A stretch of DNA of 64,000 nt from an uncultured Peptococcaceae bacterium (GTDB lineage: Bacteria > Bacillota > Peptococcia > Peptococcales > Peptococcaceae). The stretch is taken from positions 1 to 64,000 of the forward strand of contig CAJUDO010000005.1 in assembly GCA_910585405.1 (NCBI GenBank). Direction: 5' to 3'. The translations under genes were made by a program, and so were the position numbers. Of this stretch, positions 24,097-32,330 are shown one piece after another; position 1 is the stretch's first letter; each line of letters opens with the position of its first letter. The notes under the pieces were generated by a model. The model was given only the letters and a program-made list of their open reading frames with translations, was not told the DNA's origin and did no database searches.

Positions 24097-24769
24097 TTGC
24101 AATCCGCTCCTTTTTTCTTTGCTCCCACAGGGCAATTCCCAGCAGTCGAAGTAATAAAATCAGTATAAGGATACATTGCCCGATTGTGCAGCGAATTATA
24201 CCCTGTAAATCTACTTCCTGCCTTTTTTGCTCAAAATCAGGCAGATAGACAAAGGAGCCTTCCCGTTGCCAATGCTCCGGCAACAGAGATACCGCTGACC
24301 AGAAGAGCCCGCAGCCATAGGCAGTCCAGTCGGGCCGTGTCCAACCCACACGGCAGGAGCAGGAAAGCTCTTCCAAATGCAACTGACGACTAAAAATTTT
24401 CACAACCTGCCGACAAAATTTGCCCAGGTTTTTCCATTCGATATGTATTTTCCGACGCTGTAACAGATTAAACCTGCTGCTTTTTTTATATTGATGAATT
24501 TCTGCTGTGTTCCTCGCAGGACCATCTACTTGCAGAATCGTATCATGTTCCCTTTTTCCGCTGTATTGGAGCGCCGCACCGCCAGGCACATCAGACTGTG
24601 CTGGCTGGTTTCCCAGCTCAAATTTATGCTGAAAGCCCGGTACGGACAGCGTCAGCGCTGCCTGCCAATGCTGACGGTAGGTCAGCTGAAATTTCAGCCG
24701 CAGAGGAAGGAAACAGCATAGCACACCGAAAAATACAATATAAAGAAAAAGACTACTGTCCCAGTGCAT
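24086..24769 (-). CDS. DUF2953 domain-containing protein (YtfI-like)
   Basis: Protein of 227 residues. One hydrophobic N-terminal helix (residues 6-23), a middle soluble domain with LEELSCSCRVGWTRPDWTAYGCGLFW (the DUF2953 core), and a second hydrophobic helix near residues 195-215. Function is unknown; it always seems to sit beside gerW. Its ribosome site and ATG lie in the loop of a perfect 12-bp hairpin (see 24748-24793), which may limit its translation or transcription. Confidence 0.75.
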   Translation of the reverse strand: MHWDSSLFLYIVFFGVLCCFLPLRLKFQLTYRQHWQAALTLSVPGFQHKFELGNQPAQSDVPGGAALQYSGKREHDTILQVDGPARNTAEIHQYKKSSRFNLLQRRKIHIEWKNLGKFCRQVVKIFSRQLHLEELSCSCRVGWTRPDWTAYGCGLFWSAVSLLPEHWQREGSFVYLPDFEQKRQEVDLQGIIRCTIGQCILILILLLRLLGIALWEQRKKERIANES

Positions 24770-24793
24770 AGCATCACCTCAACAGTAGTCTTT
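24743..24793 (-). terminator. 12-bp hairpin enclosing the DUF2953 start
   Basis: AAAGACTACTGT (24748-24759) and ACAGTAGTCTTT (24782-24793) pair perfectly across a 22-base loop that holds the ribosome site and ATG. On the minus strand the stem is followed by TTTTTCTTTAT inside the coding region. It looks like the terminator of the upstream alaS-DUF1292 transcript. Confidence 0.6.
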
Positions 24794-24823
24794 GTGTAAA
24801 AATGGAATTTTATACCCAATCCG

Positions 24824-25105
24824 TTAACCTTCCTGGGAATCATTCCAAATATCTACAACTTTTTCCCATTCTTCATCGTCTTCAATATCGTAGAGTACTT
24901 CTTCGCCGTTTTCGTCTTCCACAATCTTCAAAATGATTGCTTCGTCTTCCTCTGCATCTTCTTCCAGTGGAACCAAAACTGCATATTTGTTTCCGTCTAC
25001 TTCTACCATATCAATCATCTGGAAAGGATGTTCCTGATCTTCTTCATCAATCAGAATCAACACATCATCCAGTTCTTCATCGGTCATCAAATTTTCATCT
25101 GCCAT
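24824..25105 (-). CDS. DUF1292 domain protein
   Basis: Very acidic protein of 93 residues with the DUF1292 (YrzB-like) pattern: DDVLILIDEEDQEHPFQMIDMVEVDGNKYAVLVPLEE, then an EDE-rich run, then VLYDIEDDEEWEKV. Function unknown. AGGAGG lies eight bases before the ATG at 25105; an in-frame GTG four codons up overlaps the ribosome site. Its place after ruvX and ireB is the conserved order in Bacillota. Confidence 0.88.
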   Translation of the reverse strand: MADENLMTDEELDDVLILIDEEDQEHPFQMIDMVEVDGNKYAVLVPLEEDAEEDEAIILKIVEDENGEEVLYDIEDDEEWEKVVDIWNDSQEG

Positions 25106-25139
25106 TCCCTGCACCTCCTTTTATTTATATACCGTTTCT

Positions 25140-25547
25140 CTACAGTCTGTCCAAATAACTCTGCAATATAATCACAGCTGCCATTTTGTCTACAACTTTC
25201 TTCCGCTTGGCGCGGGACACATCCGCCTCCAGCAGCGCCCGTTCTGCACTCACTGTGGTCAGGCGCTCGTCCACCCAGATGACTTCAATCGGGCGTTCTG
25301 CCGTCAGATCTGCTATGAATTGCTGTACCTCCTCGGCCTTAAAGCCCAGAGAGCCATTCATATTTTTGGGCAGTCCCACCACCAGCTGACTGACCTCGTG
25401 GTCGTCTATCAGCTGCCACAAGCCAGCGATATCTTTTTCCAGCGTGGTCCGCTGAAAGGTCTCCAGTCCCTGCGCGGTAATCTTCAATGGATCGCTGAGC
25501 GCAACGCCGATACGCTTGCTACCCACGTCCAGTGCCATAATTCTCAT
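25140..25547 (-). CDS. ruvX: RuvX/YqgF Holliday-junction resolvase family nuclease
   Basis: Protein of 135 residues with an RNase H-like fold. Seen: MALDVGSKRIGVALSDP (first catalytic Asp), VVGLPKNMNGSLG in the middle, and VIWVDERLTTVSAERAL with the second acidic site, then KKVVDKMAAVIILQSYLD with the last Asp. Family members act on Holliday junctions or process ribosomal RNA ends. AGGAG lies before the ATG. It lies between ireB and DUF1292, the common order. Confidence 0.92.
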   Translation of the reverse strand: MRIMALDVGSKRIGVALSDPLKITAQGLETFQRTTLEKDIAGLWQLIDDHEVSQLVVGLPKNMNGSLGFKAEEVQQFIADLTAERPIEVIWVDERLTTVSAERALLEADVSRAKRKKVVDKMAAVIILQSYLDRL

Positions 25548-25560
25548 CCAGTATCTCCTG

Positions 25561-25809
25561 TTATTTATCCAGATAACTGCGAACCAGCACTTCCACCAGT
25601 TCGTCCCGGTCCAGCTTACGGATCAAGGCACGGGCATTTTTGTGACTTGTAATATAGGCAGGATCTCCAGAGAGAATATATCCTACAATCTGGCTGATGG
25701 GGTCATATCCCTTTTCCACCAGCGCTCCGTATACAGTGTTCAGGATCTCCTGCGTTGCATTTTCTTTTGTATTGTCCGCTCTGAAAAACATTGTGCTATC
25801 TAAATCCAT
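25561..25809 (-). CDS. ireB: IreB family regulatory phosphoprotein
   Basis: Protein of 82 residues covering the whole family (formerly DUF965). In Enterococcus IreB is phosphorylated on threonine by the PASTA kinase IreK and lowers cephalosporin resistance (established knowledge). Seen: the N-terminal FRADNTKENATQEILNTVYGALVEKGYDPISQIVGYILSGDPAYITSH motif, including the Thr pair region. The kinase gene is not in this window. It sits between alaS and ruvX. Confidence 0.92.
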   Translation of the reverse strand: MDLDSTMFFRADNTKENATQEILNTVYGALVEKGYDPISQIVGYILSGDPAYITSHKNARALIRKLDRDELVEVLVRSYLDK

Positions 25810-25877
25810 GCCATGTCACTCCCTTTATTTTCTGGTAAAGTTTTATTGTTTTATGATTGTTTTATTTTCGTTTCGCT

Positions 25878-28526
25878 CTATTGCAGCTGCTCCGCTACCA
25901 GAGCTTCGGCCATTGCCAGTGCCTCTGCCAGCTTGCTGTAATCCTTGCCGCCGGCCTGCGCCATGTCTGGTCGGCCACCGCCGCCGCCGCCGGTCACCTT
26001 GGCGATGGCTTTGATGAGATTGCCCGCATGAATGCCCCGTTTGGTCAAATCCTTTGTCGCTGCCACGATGAGATTCACGCCGTTTTCGCTTTTTGCGCCC
26101 AGCACCACAACGCCGCTCTGCAGCTTGTCTCGGAACAGATCGCTCATATCCCGCAAGCTGTTCATATCGGCAGCTTCCACTTCACAGGCCAGTACCTTGA
26201 CGCCCTGCACGTCCTTGGTCTGACTCAGCAGGCCGTCCACTTGATTTTTAGAAGCTGCTGCATGCAGCTGCGCAATTTCTTTCTCCAACTCTTTATTCTG
26301 CGCACCCAGCTGTTCTACCCTGCTGAGAATATCTTTTTCCGCGGATTTTAAGGCAGTGCTCAGCGCGTTCACCAACTGCTCTTTTTGTAATGTATATTGA
26401 TAAGCGCCCATACCGGTCACTGCTTCGATCCGGCGCACACCGGCTGCCACAGCGCCTTCGCTGACGATTTTGAACAGCCCGATCTGGCTGATATTGCTCA
26501 CATGGGTGCCGCCGCATAATTCCATACTGTAGTCGCCGGCCTGTACGCAGCGCACAATATCGCCGTATTTTTCGCCGAACAGAGCGGTAAAGCCCATCTT
26601 TTTGGCTTCCTCAATGCCGGTTTCAAAGATGGTCACCGGAATAGCCTGCAAAATCACTTCGTTCACTTTTGCTTCCACCTGTGCCAGCTCGGCAGCAGTC
26701 ACTGCGGACATATGGGAAAAGTCGAAACGCAGACGCTGTCCATCCACAGAGGAACCTGCCTGATGCACATGATCTCCCAGCACTTCCCGCAGCGCTTTGT
26801 GCAGCAAATGGGTCGCAGTGTGATTGCGCGCAGTGGCCTGCCGTGCGGCAGCATCTACCTGGGCCAGCACTGTTTCGCCCATGTCAAGGGTTCCCTGCAC
26901 AACGCCGTGATGGACATATTTCCCGTCAGGCATTTTTTCCGTGCGGTCCACAACGATGCGCCCTGCGCCGCCGCTGATCACGCCCTGGTCGCCGACCTGT
27001 CCGCCGCTCATTGCATAAAACGGCGTAACCGGCAGCACGGCATACACTTCCTGACCGTCCTCAGCCTGCGCGATTTTCTGCCCGTCGGCAATCATGCCAT
27101 CTAGGGTTGTTTCTCTCTCCAATGTATCGTAACCCACAAATCGTGTTTTGTCCAGATCGCCCAGCTGTTCCTTCACAGTGAACGCCAAATCCCACGCGGT
27201 GATATCCTTTTTCGCCTTTTTGGACAGTTCCCGCTGGGCCTGCATGGCCTGCTCGAAGCCTTTTTCGTCCACAGTCATGCCTGCTTCTTCTGCCATATCC
27301 TGCGTCAAGTCGATGGGGAAGCCATAGGTGTCATAGAACATAAAGGCAGTGGCGCCGTCAATCTCCGTCTTGCCCTCGCCTTTCAGGCGGGCGATGTTGT
27401 CGTTGACAATGCGAATGCCATCGCTCAAGGTCATCTGGAAACGTTCTTCCTCTGTCTTGATCACTTTTTCAATGAAGGACAGTTTTTCAATCAGTTCAGG
27501 GTAGTCCTCGCCCATCAATTCTGCCACTTTGGCGCTGAACTTGTACAGGAATGCGCCCTCAATGCCCAGAGATTTGCCAAAGCGCACAGCACGACGCAGA
27601 ATACGGCGCAGCACATAGCCTCTGCCCTCATTGCTGGGCAATACGCCGTCGCAGATCAGGAAGGTGCAGGAACGGGCATGGTCGGCAATCACCCGGAAAG
27701 GGAAGCCCCGATGATCTTTATAGTAGGTCTGTCCTGAGATTTCCTCTACTTTTTCAATCAAAGGATAAATCAAATCTGTGTCATAGTTGCTGTCTACATT
27801 CTGCATCACAGAAGTAATCCGTTCCAGTCCCATGCCGGTGTCAATACTTGGACGGGGCAGCGGCGTCATCACGCCGTTCTCGTCGCGGTTGTACTGCATG
27901 AACACCAGATTCCAGATTTCCAGCCAGCGGTCGCAATCGCACACGCCCAGCGCGCAGCCGTCAGGATGATTGCAGGCCTTGTCCGCGCCGCGGTCGATGT
28001 GAATCTCGCTGCAGGGCCCGCAGGGACCGGTCTCGCCCATCTGCCAGAAGTTGTCCTTTTCGCCCAGACGGATAATCCGTTCTTCCGGCACATCGGCAAT
28101 CTCACGCCACAGGTCATGGGCTTCATCGTCATCCTTGTAGATGGTAATATAAAGCTGATCTTTTGGTAATTTCAATTCCTCAGTCAGAAAGTTCCACGCA
28201 TTGGTGATGGCTTCCCGTTTGAAATAATCGCCAAAGGAGAAGTTCCCCAGCATTTCAAAAAAGGTATGATGCCGCGCTGTACGGCCTACCGTATCCAAGT
28301 CGTTATGCTTCCCGCCGGCGCGCACGCATTTCTGCGATGTGGTGGCTCTGGAGTAATCCCGCTTTTCCAGGCCCAGGAACACATCCTTGAACTGGTTCAT
28401 CCCCGCATTGGTGAACAGCAATGTCGGATCATTATATGGCACCAGAGAGGAACTGGCCACATGGGTATGTCCCTTTGACTCAAAATATTTGATAAACATT
28501 TGTCTGATTTCTTTACCTGTTAACAT
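25878..28526 (-). CDS. alaS: Alanyl-tRNA synthetase
   Basis: Protein of 882 residues, normal length. Order: class II catalytic core from the start (KYFESKGHTHVASSSLVP, FTNAGMNQFKD, RHHTFFEMLGNFSFGDYFK), tRNA-binding middle, editing domain with HTATHLLHKAL and CGGTHVSNISQIG (zinc-type His/Cys residues), coiled coil about residues 715-750, and DHHA1 domain ending in GGGGGGRPDMAQAGG. The ATG at 28526 follows AGGGG by eight bases; an in-frame TTG lies upstream. The promoter is 65 bases upstream; no T-box was found. Confidence 0.97.
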   Translation of the reverse strand: MLTGKEIRQMFIKYFESKGHTHVASSSLVPYNDPTLLFTNAGMNQFKDVFLGLEKRDYSRATTSQKCVRAGGKHNDLDTVGRTARHHTFFEMLGNFSFGDYFKREAITNAWNFLTEELKLPKDQLYITIYKDDDEAHDLWREIADVPEERIIRLGEKDNFWQMGETGPCGPCSEIHIDRGADKACNHPDGCALGVCDCDRWLEIWNLVFMQYNRDENGVMTPLPRPSIDTGMGLERITSVMQNVDSNYDTDLIYPLIEKVEEISGQTYYKDHRGFPFRVIADHARSCTFLICDGVLPSNEGRGYVLRRILRRAVRFGKSLGIEGAFLYKFSAKVAELMGEDYPELIEKLSFIEKVIKTEEERFQMTLSDGIRIVNDNIARLKGEGKTEIDGATAFMFYDTYGFPIDLTQDMAEEAGMTVDEKGFEQAMQAQRELSKKAKKDITAWDLAFTVKEQLGDLDKTRFVGYDTLERETTLDGMIADGQKIAQAEDGQEVYAVLPVTPFYAMSGGQVGDQGVISGGAGRIVVDRTEKMPDGKYVHHGVVQGTLDMGETVLAQVDAAARQATARNHTATHLLHKALREVLGDHVHQAGSSVDGQRLRFDFSHMSAVTAAELAQVEAKVNEVILQAIPVTIFETGIEEAKKMGFTALFGEKYGDIVRCVQAGDYSMELCGGTHVSNISQIGLFKIVSEGAVAAGVRRIEAVTGMGAYQYTLQKEQLVNALSTALKSAEKDILSRVEQLGAQNKELEKEIAQLHAAASKNQVDGLLSQTKDVQGVKVLACEVEAADMNSLRDMSDLFRDKLQSGVVVLGAKSENGVNLIVAATKDLTKRGIHAGNLIKAIAKVTGGGGGGRPDMAQAGGKDYSKLAEALAMAEALVAEQLQ

Positions 28527-28590
28527 TCTGTTTGCCCCTTCCTGCAATTACACTTGCTATGGCTTCACCCATATTCATATGTATCTTTTT

Positions 28591-28619
28591 ATTATGGATT
28601 TTGAACGATTTTTTGTCAA
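28591..28619 (-). promoter_or_regulatory. alaS promoter
   Basis: On the minus strand a perfect TTGACA (28614-28619), a 17-base spacer and CATAAT (28591-28596). It would serve alaS-ireB-ruvX-DUF1292. The stretch 28667-28833 to its right holds no recognisable feature. Confidence 0.7.
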
Positions 28620-28629
28620 CCTATTTGCG

Positions 28630-28666
28630 CAAAAAAACAGCTGCCATTACAATATTTTTGCTGTTT
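28630..28666 (-). terminator. Terminator after the dpnI-like gene
   Basis: AAACAGC (28636-28642) pairs with GCTGTTT (28660-28666); on the minus strand seven T residues follow. It lies about 170 bases after the dpnI stop and just upstream of the alaS promoter. Confidence 0.6.
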
Positions 28667-28833
28667 CCTCCCGCCCCAACTGTTTCCCGCCAAAGGACGT
28701 TTCTGTGCACGCGCTTTCACTTTCCATACCGCTGCGCAAAAAACACCAGCAGCACAGGAGCCATGCCGTTGATGCTTTTTGTGTTATTTTGTTTTGTTTT
28801 CAAGCTGATTCCCGCTCGCTCCAATCATAATGG

Positions 28834-29613
28834 CTACAAAAGTTTGCGATACTGTCCATTTCCTAAAAACTCAATAAAACCTTTATCGCGCAACACTTGT
28901 AGCTGCTGTCTAATCTTTGCTTCTATATTATGATTATCAATATGCTTCAGCTGTAATTCATCTGCAAATTGATACATTTCTTTTAGTGAAAAGTCAATAG
29001 TAGGAATTTTATTTACACAGAATAAAACATCCAAAAGCCAACTGCGGCTCTCAATATTACTTGCTTGTAATTTTTTTACCTTCGCATATTGGTCGACTAT
29101 CAAATTTCTGTCAGAAATTCTTTGATTATCAATGATTGATATTTTTCCTTGCTCTGGAATTTCAGAATATAAAATGTTACAGCCTGTCCATCCAGACCTA
29201 CGAGCATTTTTTGAAAGAGGTTTCCGTTTTTCTATAATAGAAGGGACGAAGAAAAACTTTGGTACAAGGATAAGATTTATAACCTGTAAATCATCGGAAT
29301 ACTGCATTAAAAATAAATCTGGATTACTTGTACTGGTAATTCGTTCCATCATAGTTAGATAAGCGCCGTCAATGATTTTTTTACCGAATTTGCCTTTTTT
29401 ACTTTTCAGCTCATAAAATTCACCGCAATGCGCACATTTAAAATCTGCAACCGGCATATTGTTGGGTAAGTCAGAAATATGCGTATTTCCACAAGATGGA
29501 CAAAAAATGTTATGCGCTATCCAGGATTCGCTCATAACTCGTATTTTTTGCGAATTATTCTTATAACCAGCAGCTAACTCTACATTTAAATTAAAATTGA
29601 TAGAAGTTGACAT
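28834..29613 (-). CDS. dpnI: DpnI-like restriction endonuclease for methylated GATC
   Basis: Protein of 259 residues, close in length and whole-length pattern to DpnI, which cuts GATC only when adenine is methylated. Seen: zinc-binding Cys38, Cys41, Cys60 and Cys63; catalytic PD-(D/E)xK residues Asp57, Glu68 and Lys70 in VADFKC and ELKSKKG; then DGAYLTMMERI, the stretch RKPLSKNARRSGWTGCNI, and a C-terminal winged-helix part with KIRQQLQVLRDKGFIEF. AAAGGA lies before the ATG at 29613. No methyltransferase is adjacent, as expected for this type. It implies the host lacks Dam methylation of GATC. Confidence 0.93.
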   Translation of the reverse strand: MSTSINFNLNVELAAGYKNNSQKIRVMSESWIAHNIFCPSCGNTHISDLPNNMPVADFKCAHCGEFYELKSKKGKFGKKIIDGAYLTMMERITSTSNPDLFLMQYSDDLQVINLILVPKFFFVPSIIEKRKPLSKNARRSGWTGCNILYSEIPEQGKISIIDNQRISDRNLIVDQYAKVKKLQASNIESRSWLLDVLFCVNKIPTIDFSLKEMYQFADELQLKHIDNHNIEAKIRQQLQVLRDKGFIEFLGNGQYRKLL

Positions 29614-29656
29614 AACAATCCTTTCCATAGTAACAACTCAGCATACAACTGTAGTT

Positions 29657-29685
29657 AGTATATTCTAAATCTAGAATAATGGCAA
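29657..29685 (-). promoter_or_regulatory. dpnI promoter with internal palindrome
   Basis: On the minus strand TTGCCA (29680-29685), a 17-base spacer and TATACT (29657-29662). ATTCTA-AATC-TAGAAT (29662-29677) is an inverted repeat filling the spacer, a typical place for a repressor site. Confidence 0.55.
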
Positions 29686-29732
29686 TATTGCTTTTCTTAA
29701 TTTATGTAAATATATTTCATTTTTCTTCAATA

Positions 29733-29764
29733 TAAAAAATCGATGTGCTCAAAATGAACACATC
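29733..29764 (-). terminator. Terminator after the OYE-like reductase gene
   Basis: GATGTGCTCA (29742-29751) pairs with TGAACACATC (29755-29764) with one mismatch and a 3-base loop. On the minus strand GATTTTTTATATT follows. It is 130 bases after the reductase stop. Confidence 0.65.
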
Positions 29765-29894
29765 AATTCAGTTCAACTATATTACTCTTTATTTCATCAT
29801 CACTTAAATGACTATAAGCCTCGCTTCATGTCCTTCAAACCTTCTGCAATTTACTATCCCACTTATACGCCCATCTATATCGGGCTTTTACTGC

Positions 29895-31844
29895 CTAGAT
29901 ATCTAAGGCAGCATGGTATCCCTGATAGACGGCAGCGGTAATATTAGACACCTTGCTACAATCGCCGATCACTGCCACATAGGGCGCACTGTCCCGCAGC
30001 GCGTCTGCCACTGCTCTGTTGGGTTTCTGTCCCAAAGCGCAGATCACTGTGGTACCAACGACGAAAACTTCCTTGCCGTCGGCATCCACACATTGCACGC
30101 CATCGGCAGTGATTTGCTTGCCGGTGTGCTCTGTATATACCTGAATTTTTTGCGCTGCAATTTCTTTCAACAACAACGGGTGGTGCCGAATGTTGGCATC
30201 GGGAGCCAGCTCGCTGCGCATCTCAACCAGTGCCACCTGCTTGCCCTCCCTTGCCAGATGGATGGCTGTCTCGCAGCCGGCCAACCCGCCGCCCAGCACA
30301 ATGACAGTATCGCCAACCTGTTCCTTCTGCCGATAGTAATTGTTCACCAAAATGACATTGTCATTTTGCAAACCAAGAATGGGCGGCTGTACAGGCAAAG
30401 AACCCACAGCGACAATCAAAGCGTCAGGCTGCAAGGTTTCTACCAGTTCAGGTGTGACCTCTGTATTCAGACGAAGCTCCGCACCGGCATCCTGCGCCAA
30501 TTTGGCCAAGGTGTTGCCCAGCTGATACATCTCATATTTAAAGGGGATGGCCTGTTCCTCCCGCAAAATACCGCCAAAAGCATCGGATTTTTCGCAGAGC
30601 AGCACCTCATGTCCCCGCTGCGCCGCTGTCTGCGCGGCCTTCAAACCGCCGGGGCCACCGCCTGCGATCAGCACCTTTTTCCGTTGGGCTGCGGGAACCA
30701 CTTCTGTACCGTCCATTTCCCGGCCAATAAGCGGATTGACAGCACAGCGGCGGGTGGAAGTCATGCCGCGCTCTGCCATGCAGGTAAAGCAGCGCAGACA
30801 ATGGACAATGTCCTCCTCCCGATTGGCCATGACCTTGCGGGGCAACTCATGATCGGCCAACAACGCACGTCCCATATAGATCAAATCGGCCTGACCGGAG
30901 GCGATGATTTCTTCCATCTGCGCGGGAGCATTCAACCCGCCCAGCGTAGCAACCGGCACCTCCACGTGTTTTTTGATTTCCGCAGCCAGATAGACATTGA
31001 CACCATGGGGCAAAAACATGGACGGATGGGTCCGGCCAAATCCCTGCTGATACGTGCCGGCAGAAACATGCAGAATATCCACATAAGGCTCCAACAGTTG
31101 GGCAATCTGGACGCCCTCCTCCAGTGTATAACCTCCGTCAAAAAACTCATCGCCGCTCATGCGGAATTCAATCGGAAAGCCGGGACCTACCGCTTTGCGC
31201 ACAGCGGTCAATACTTCCTGCGCCAGACGGACACGATTTTCCAGGCTGCCGCCATAAGCGTCCGTGCGGTGATTGAAATAGGGAGACAAAAACTGATTGA
31301 GAAGCCAGCCGTGGCCGCCGTGTACCATAATCATCTCAAAACCGCAGCGTTTCGCCAACGCGGCCACATCGGCGTAGGCCTGTATGATCTCCTGCAGCAT
31401 ATCCACAGTGAGCGCCTTCACCGGACGGCCATCGGGACGGGTCCCTTCAGATGGTCCCCACTGGCAAATGGAGGACTTTTTATCTTTATCCTGCATATAG
31501 GTACCAGCGTACTGACCGGAATGGGATAACTCCACGCTGGGAATGGCGCCGTGACGGCGAATGGCATCAGCTGTAAGGGTAAAGCTGGGAATGGAGCCTG
31601 GCACAGTGGTGTTCAGATGATAAGCGTGGGAGCCGTCCGTGGCAGGATGCACCATCACCTCCGACACCGTCACATTGGCCGCGCCGCCTTTAGCCCGCAA
31701 TTCATAAAAGGCACGGGAGCTGCGTCCAATACAGCAATCGGCAGTGATTTCCGCACCGCTCATGGGCGCAGAGCACATACGATTGCGAAAGGTTACATTG
31801 CCAACAGTCAACGGACTGCAAAGATTGGGAAAATTACGTTGCAT
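29895..31844 (-). CDS. Old Yellow Enzyme-like NADH:flavin oxidoreductase / enoate reductase
   Basis: Protein of 649 residues in the 2,4-dienoyl-CoA reductase (FadH) / BaiCD group. Residues 1-350 are an FMN barrel: VTFRNRMCSAPM, VELSHSGQYAG, MIMVHGGHGWLLNQFLSPYFNHRTDAYGG. Then a [4Fe-4S] site, CLRCFTCMAE...RRCAVNP. From about 385 on is an FAD/NAD(P)H part with VLIAGGGPGGLKAAQTAA and VIVLGGGLAGCETA. Such proteins reduce C=C bonds in unsaturated acids, steroids or CoA esters. It is transcribed alone. The stretch 31845-32256 on its other side contains no convincing gene; a weak + strand frame there lacks support. Confidence 0.9.
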   Translation of the reverse strand: MQRNFPNLCSPLTVGNVTFRNRMCSAPMSGAEITADCCIGRSSRAFYELRAKGGAANVTVSEVMVHPATDGSHAYHLNTTVPGSIPSFTLTADAIRRHGAIPSVELSHSGQYAGTYMQDKDKKSSICQWGPSEGTRPDGRPVKALTVDMLQEIIQAYADVAALAKRCGFEMIMVHGGHGWLLNQFLSPYFNHRTDAYGGSLENRVRLAQEVLTAVRKAVGPGFPIEFRMSGDEFFDGGYTLEEGVQIAQLLEPYVDILHVSAGTYQQGFGRTHPSMFLPHGVNVYLAAEIKKHVEVPVATLGGLNAPAQMEEIIASGQADLIYMGRALLADHELPRKVMANREEDIVHCLRCFTCMAERGMTSTRRCAVNPLIGREMDGTEVVPAAQRKKVLIAGGGPGGLKAAQTAAQRGHEVLLCEKSDAFGGILREEQAIPFKYEMYQLGNTLAKLAQDAGAELRLNTEVTPELVETLQPDALIVAVGSLPVQPPILGLQNDNVILVNNYYRQKEQVGDTVIVLGGGLAGCETAIHLAREGKQVALVEMRSELAPDANIRHHPLLLKEIAAQKIQVYTEHTGKQITADGVQCVDADGKEVFVVGTTVICALGQKPNRAVADALRDSAPYVAVIGDCSKVSNITAAVYQGYHAALDI

Positions 31845-32256
31845 AACAATCGCCTCATTTCAAAAAATAGATTCTCTGCAATCAGCGTACCACATTCAAA
31901 AAGCAGTGACAATATTCAAACAATTTATAACGGGTTATATAGCCGTACCGATTTTCAATGGATATCATGAGCAAAATAGATGGCTGTTTCATTGGGCGAT
32001 TCATGCATATGTAAAAGAACATCAACCCGGCAAAATGCTGCTGATAAAAAAGGAAAAATCCGCTATAACGAAGACAGTAGCTCCTGCAACATCGTTTTTG
32101 TTTGCTACCGCTTTGATTTTTGTTACCCTTTGGTATTCAAACTCCCCTCAGCGCGTATTTCTGCACTGAAAGCCTTGCCAAAGTAGGTCCCCGAATGACA
32201 AGGAAAACGTTTGCGTTCTTTTGATGCAAAGTGATAGCTAAAAAACAACAAAATGC

Positions 32257-32310
32257 ATAAAAAAATCGTTCCCCTCTGTTGAAAAAATTCTCCTTGCAGA
32301 CAAGAACGAT
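32257..32310 (-). terminator. Terminator of the GltS-type transporter gene
   Basis: ATCGTTC (32265-32271) pairs with GAACGAT (32304-32310) across a long loop. On the minus strand it is followed by seven T residues. Confidence 0.55.
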
Positions 32311-32330
32311 CTTTGTTTTAAATCAAATAT

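Noticed and set aside
28527..28833. T-box riboswitch upstream of alaS
   Set aside because: No T-box core or specifier hairpin is visible. The promoter lies only 65 bases before the start, leaving too little leader.
29913..31529. A 538-codon + strand open frame opposite the OYE-like reductase gene
   Set aside because: Its translation has no recognisable domain and is rich in Cys, His and Gln, as expected from an antisense shadow. The minus-strand frame has full-length family motifs.
31744..32169. A + strand frame of 141 codons beyond the start of the OYE-like gene
   Set aside because: Most of its first part overlaps the reductase gene antisense; there is no ribosome site or recognisable domain in the rest.
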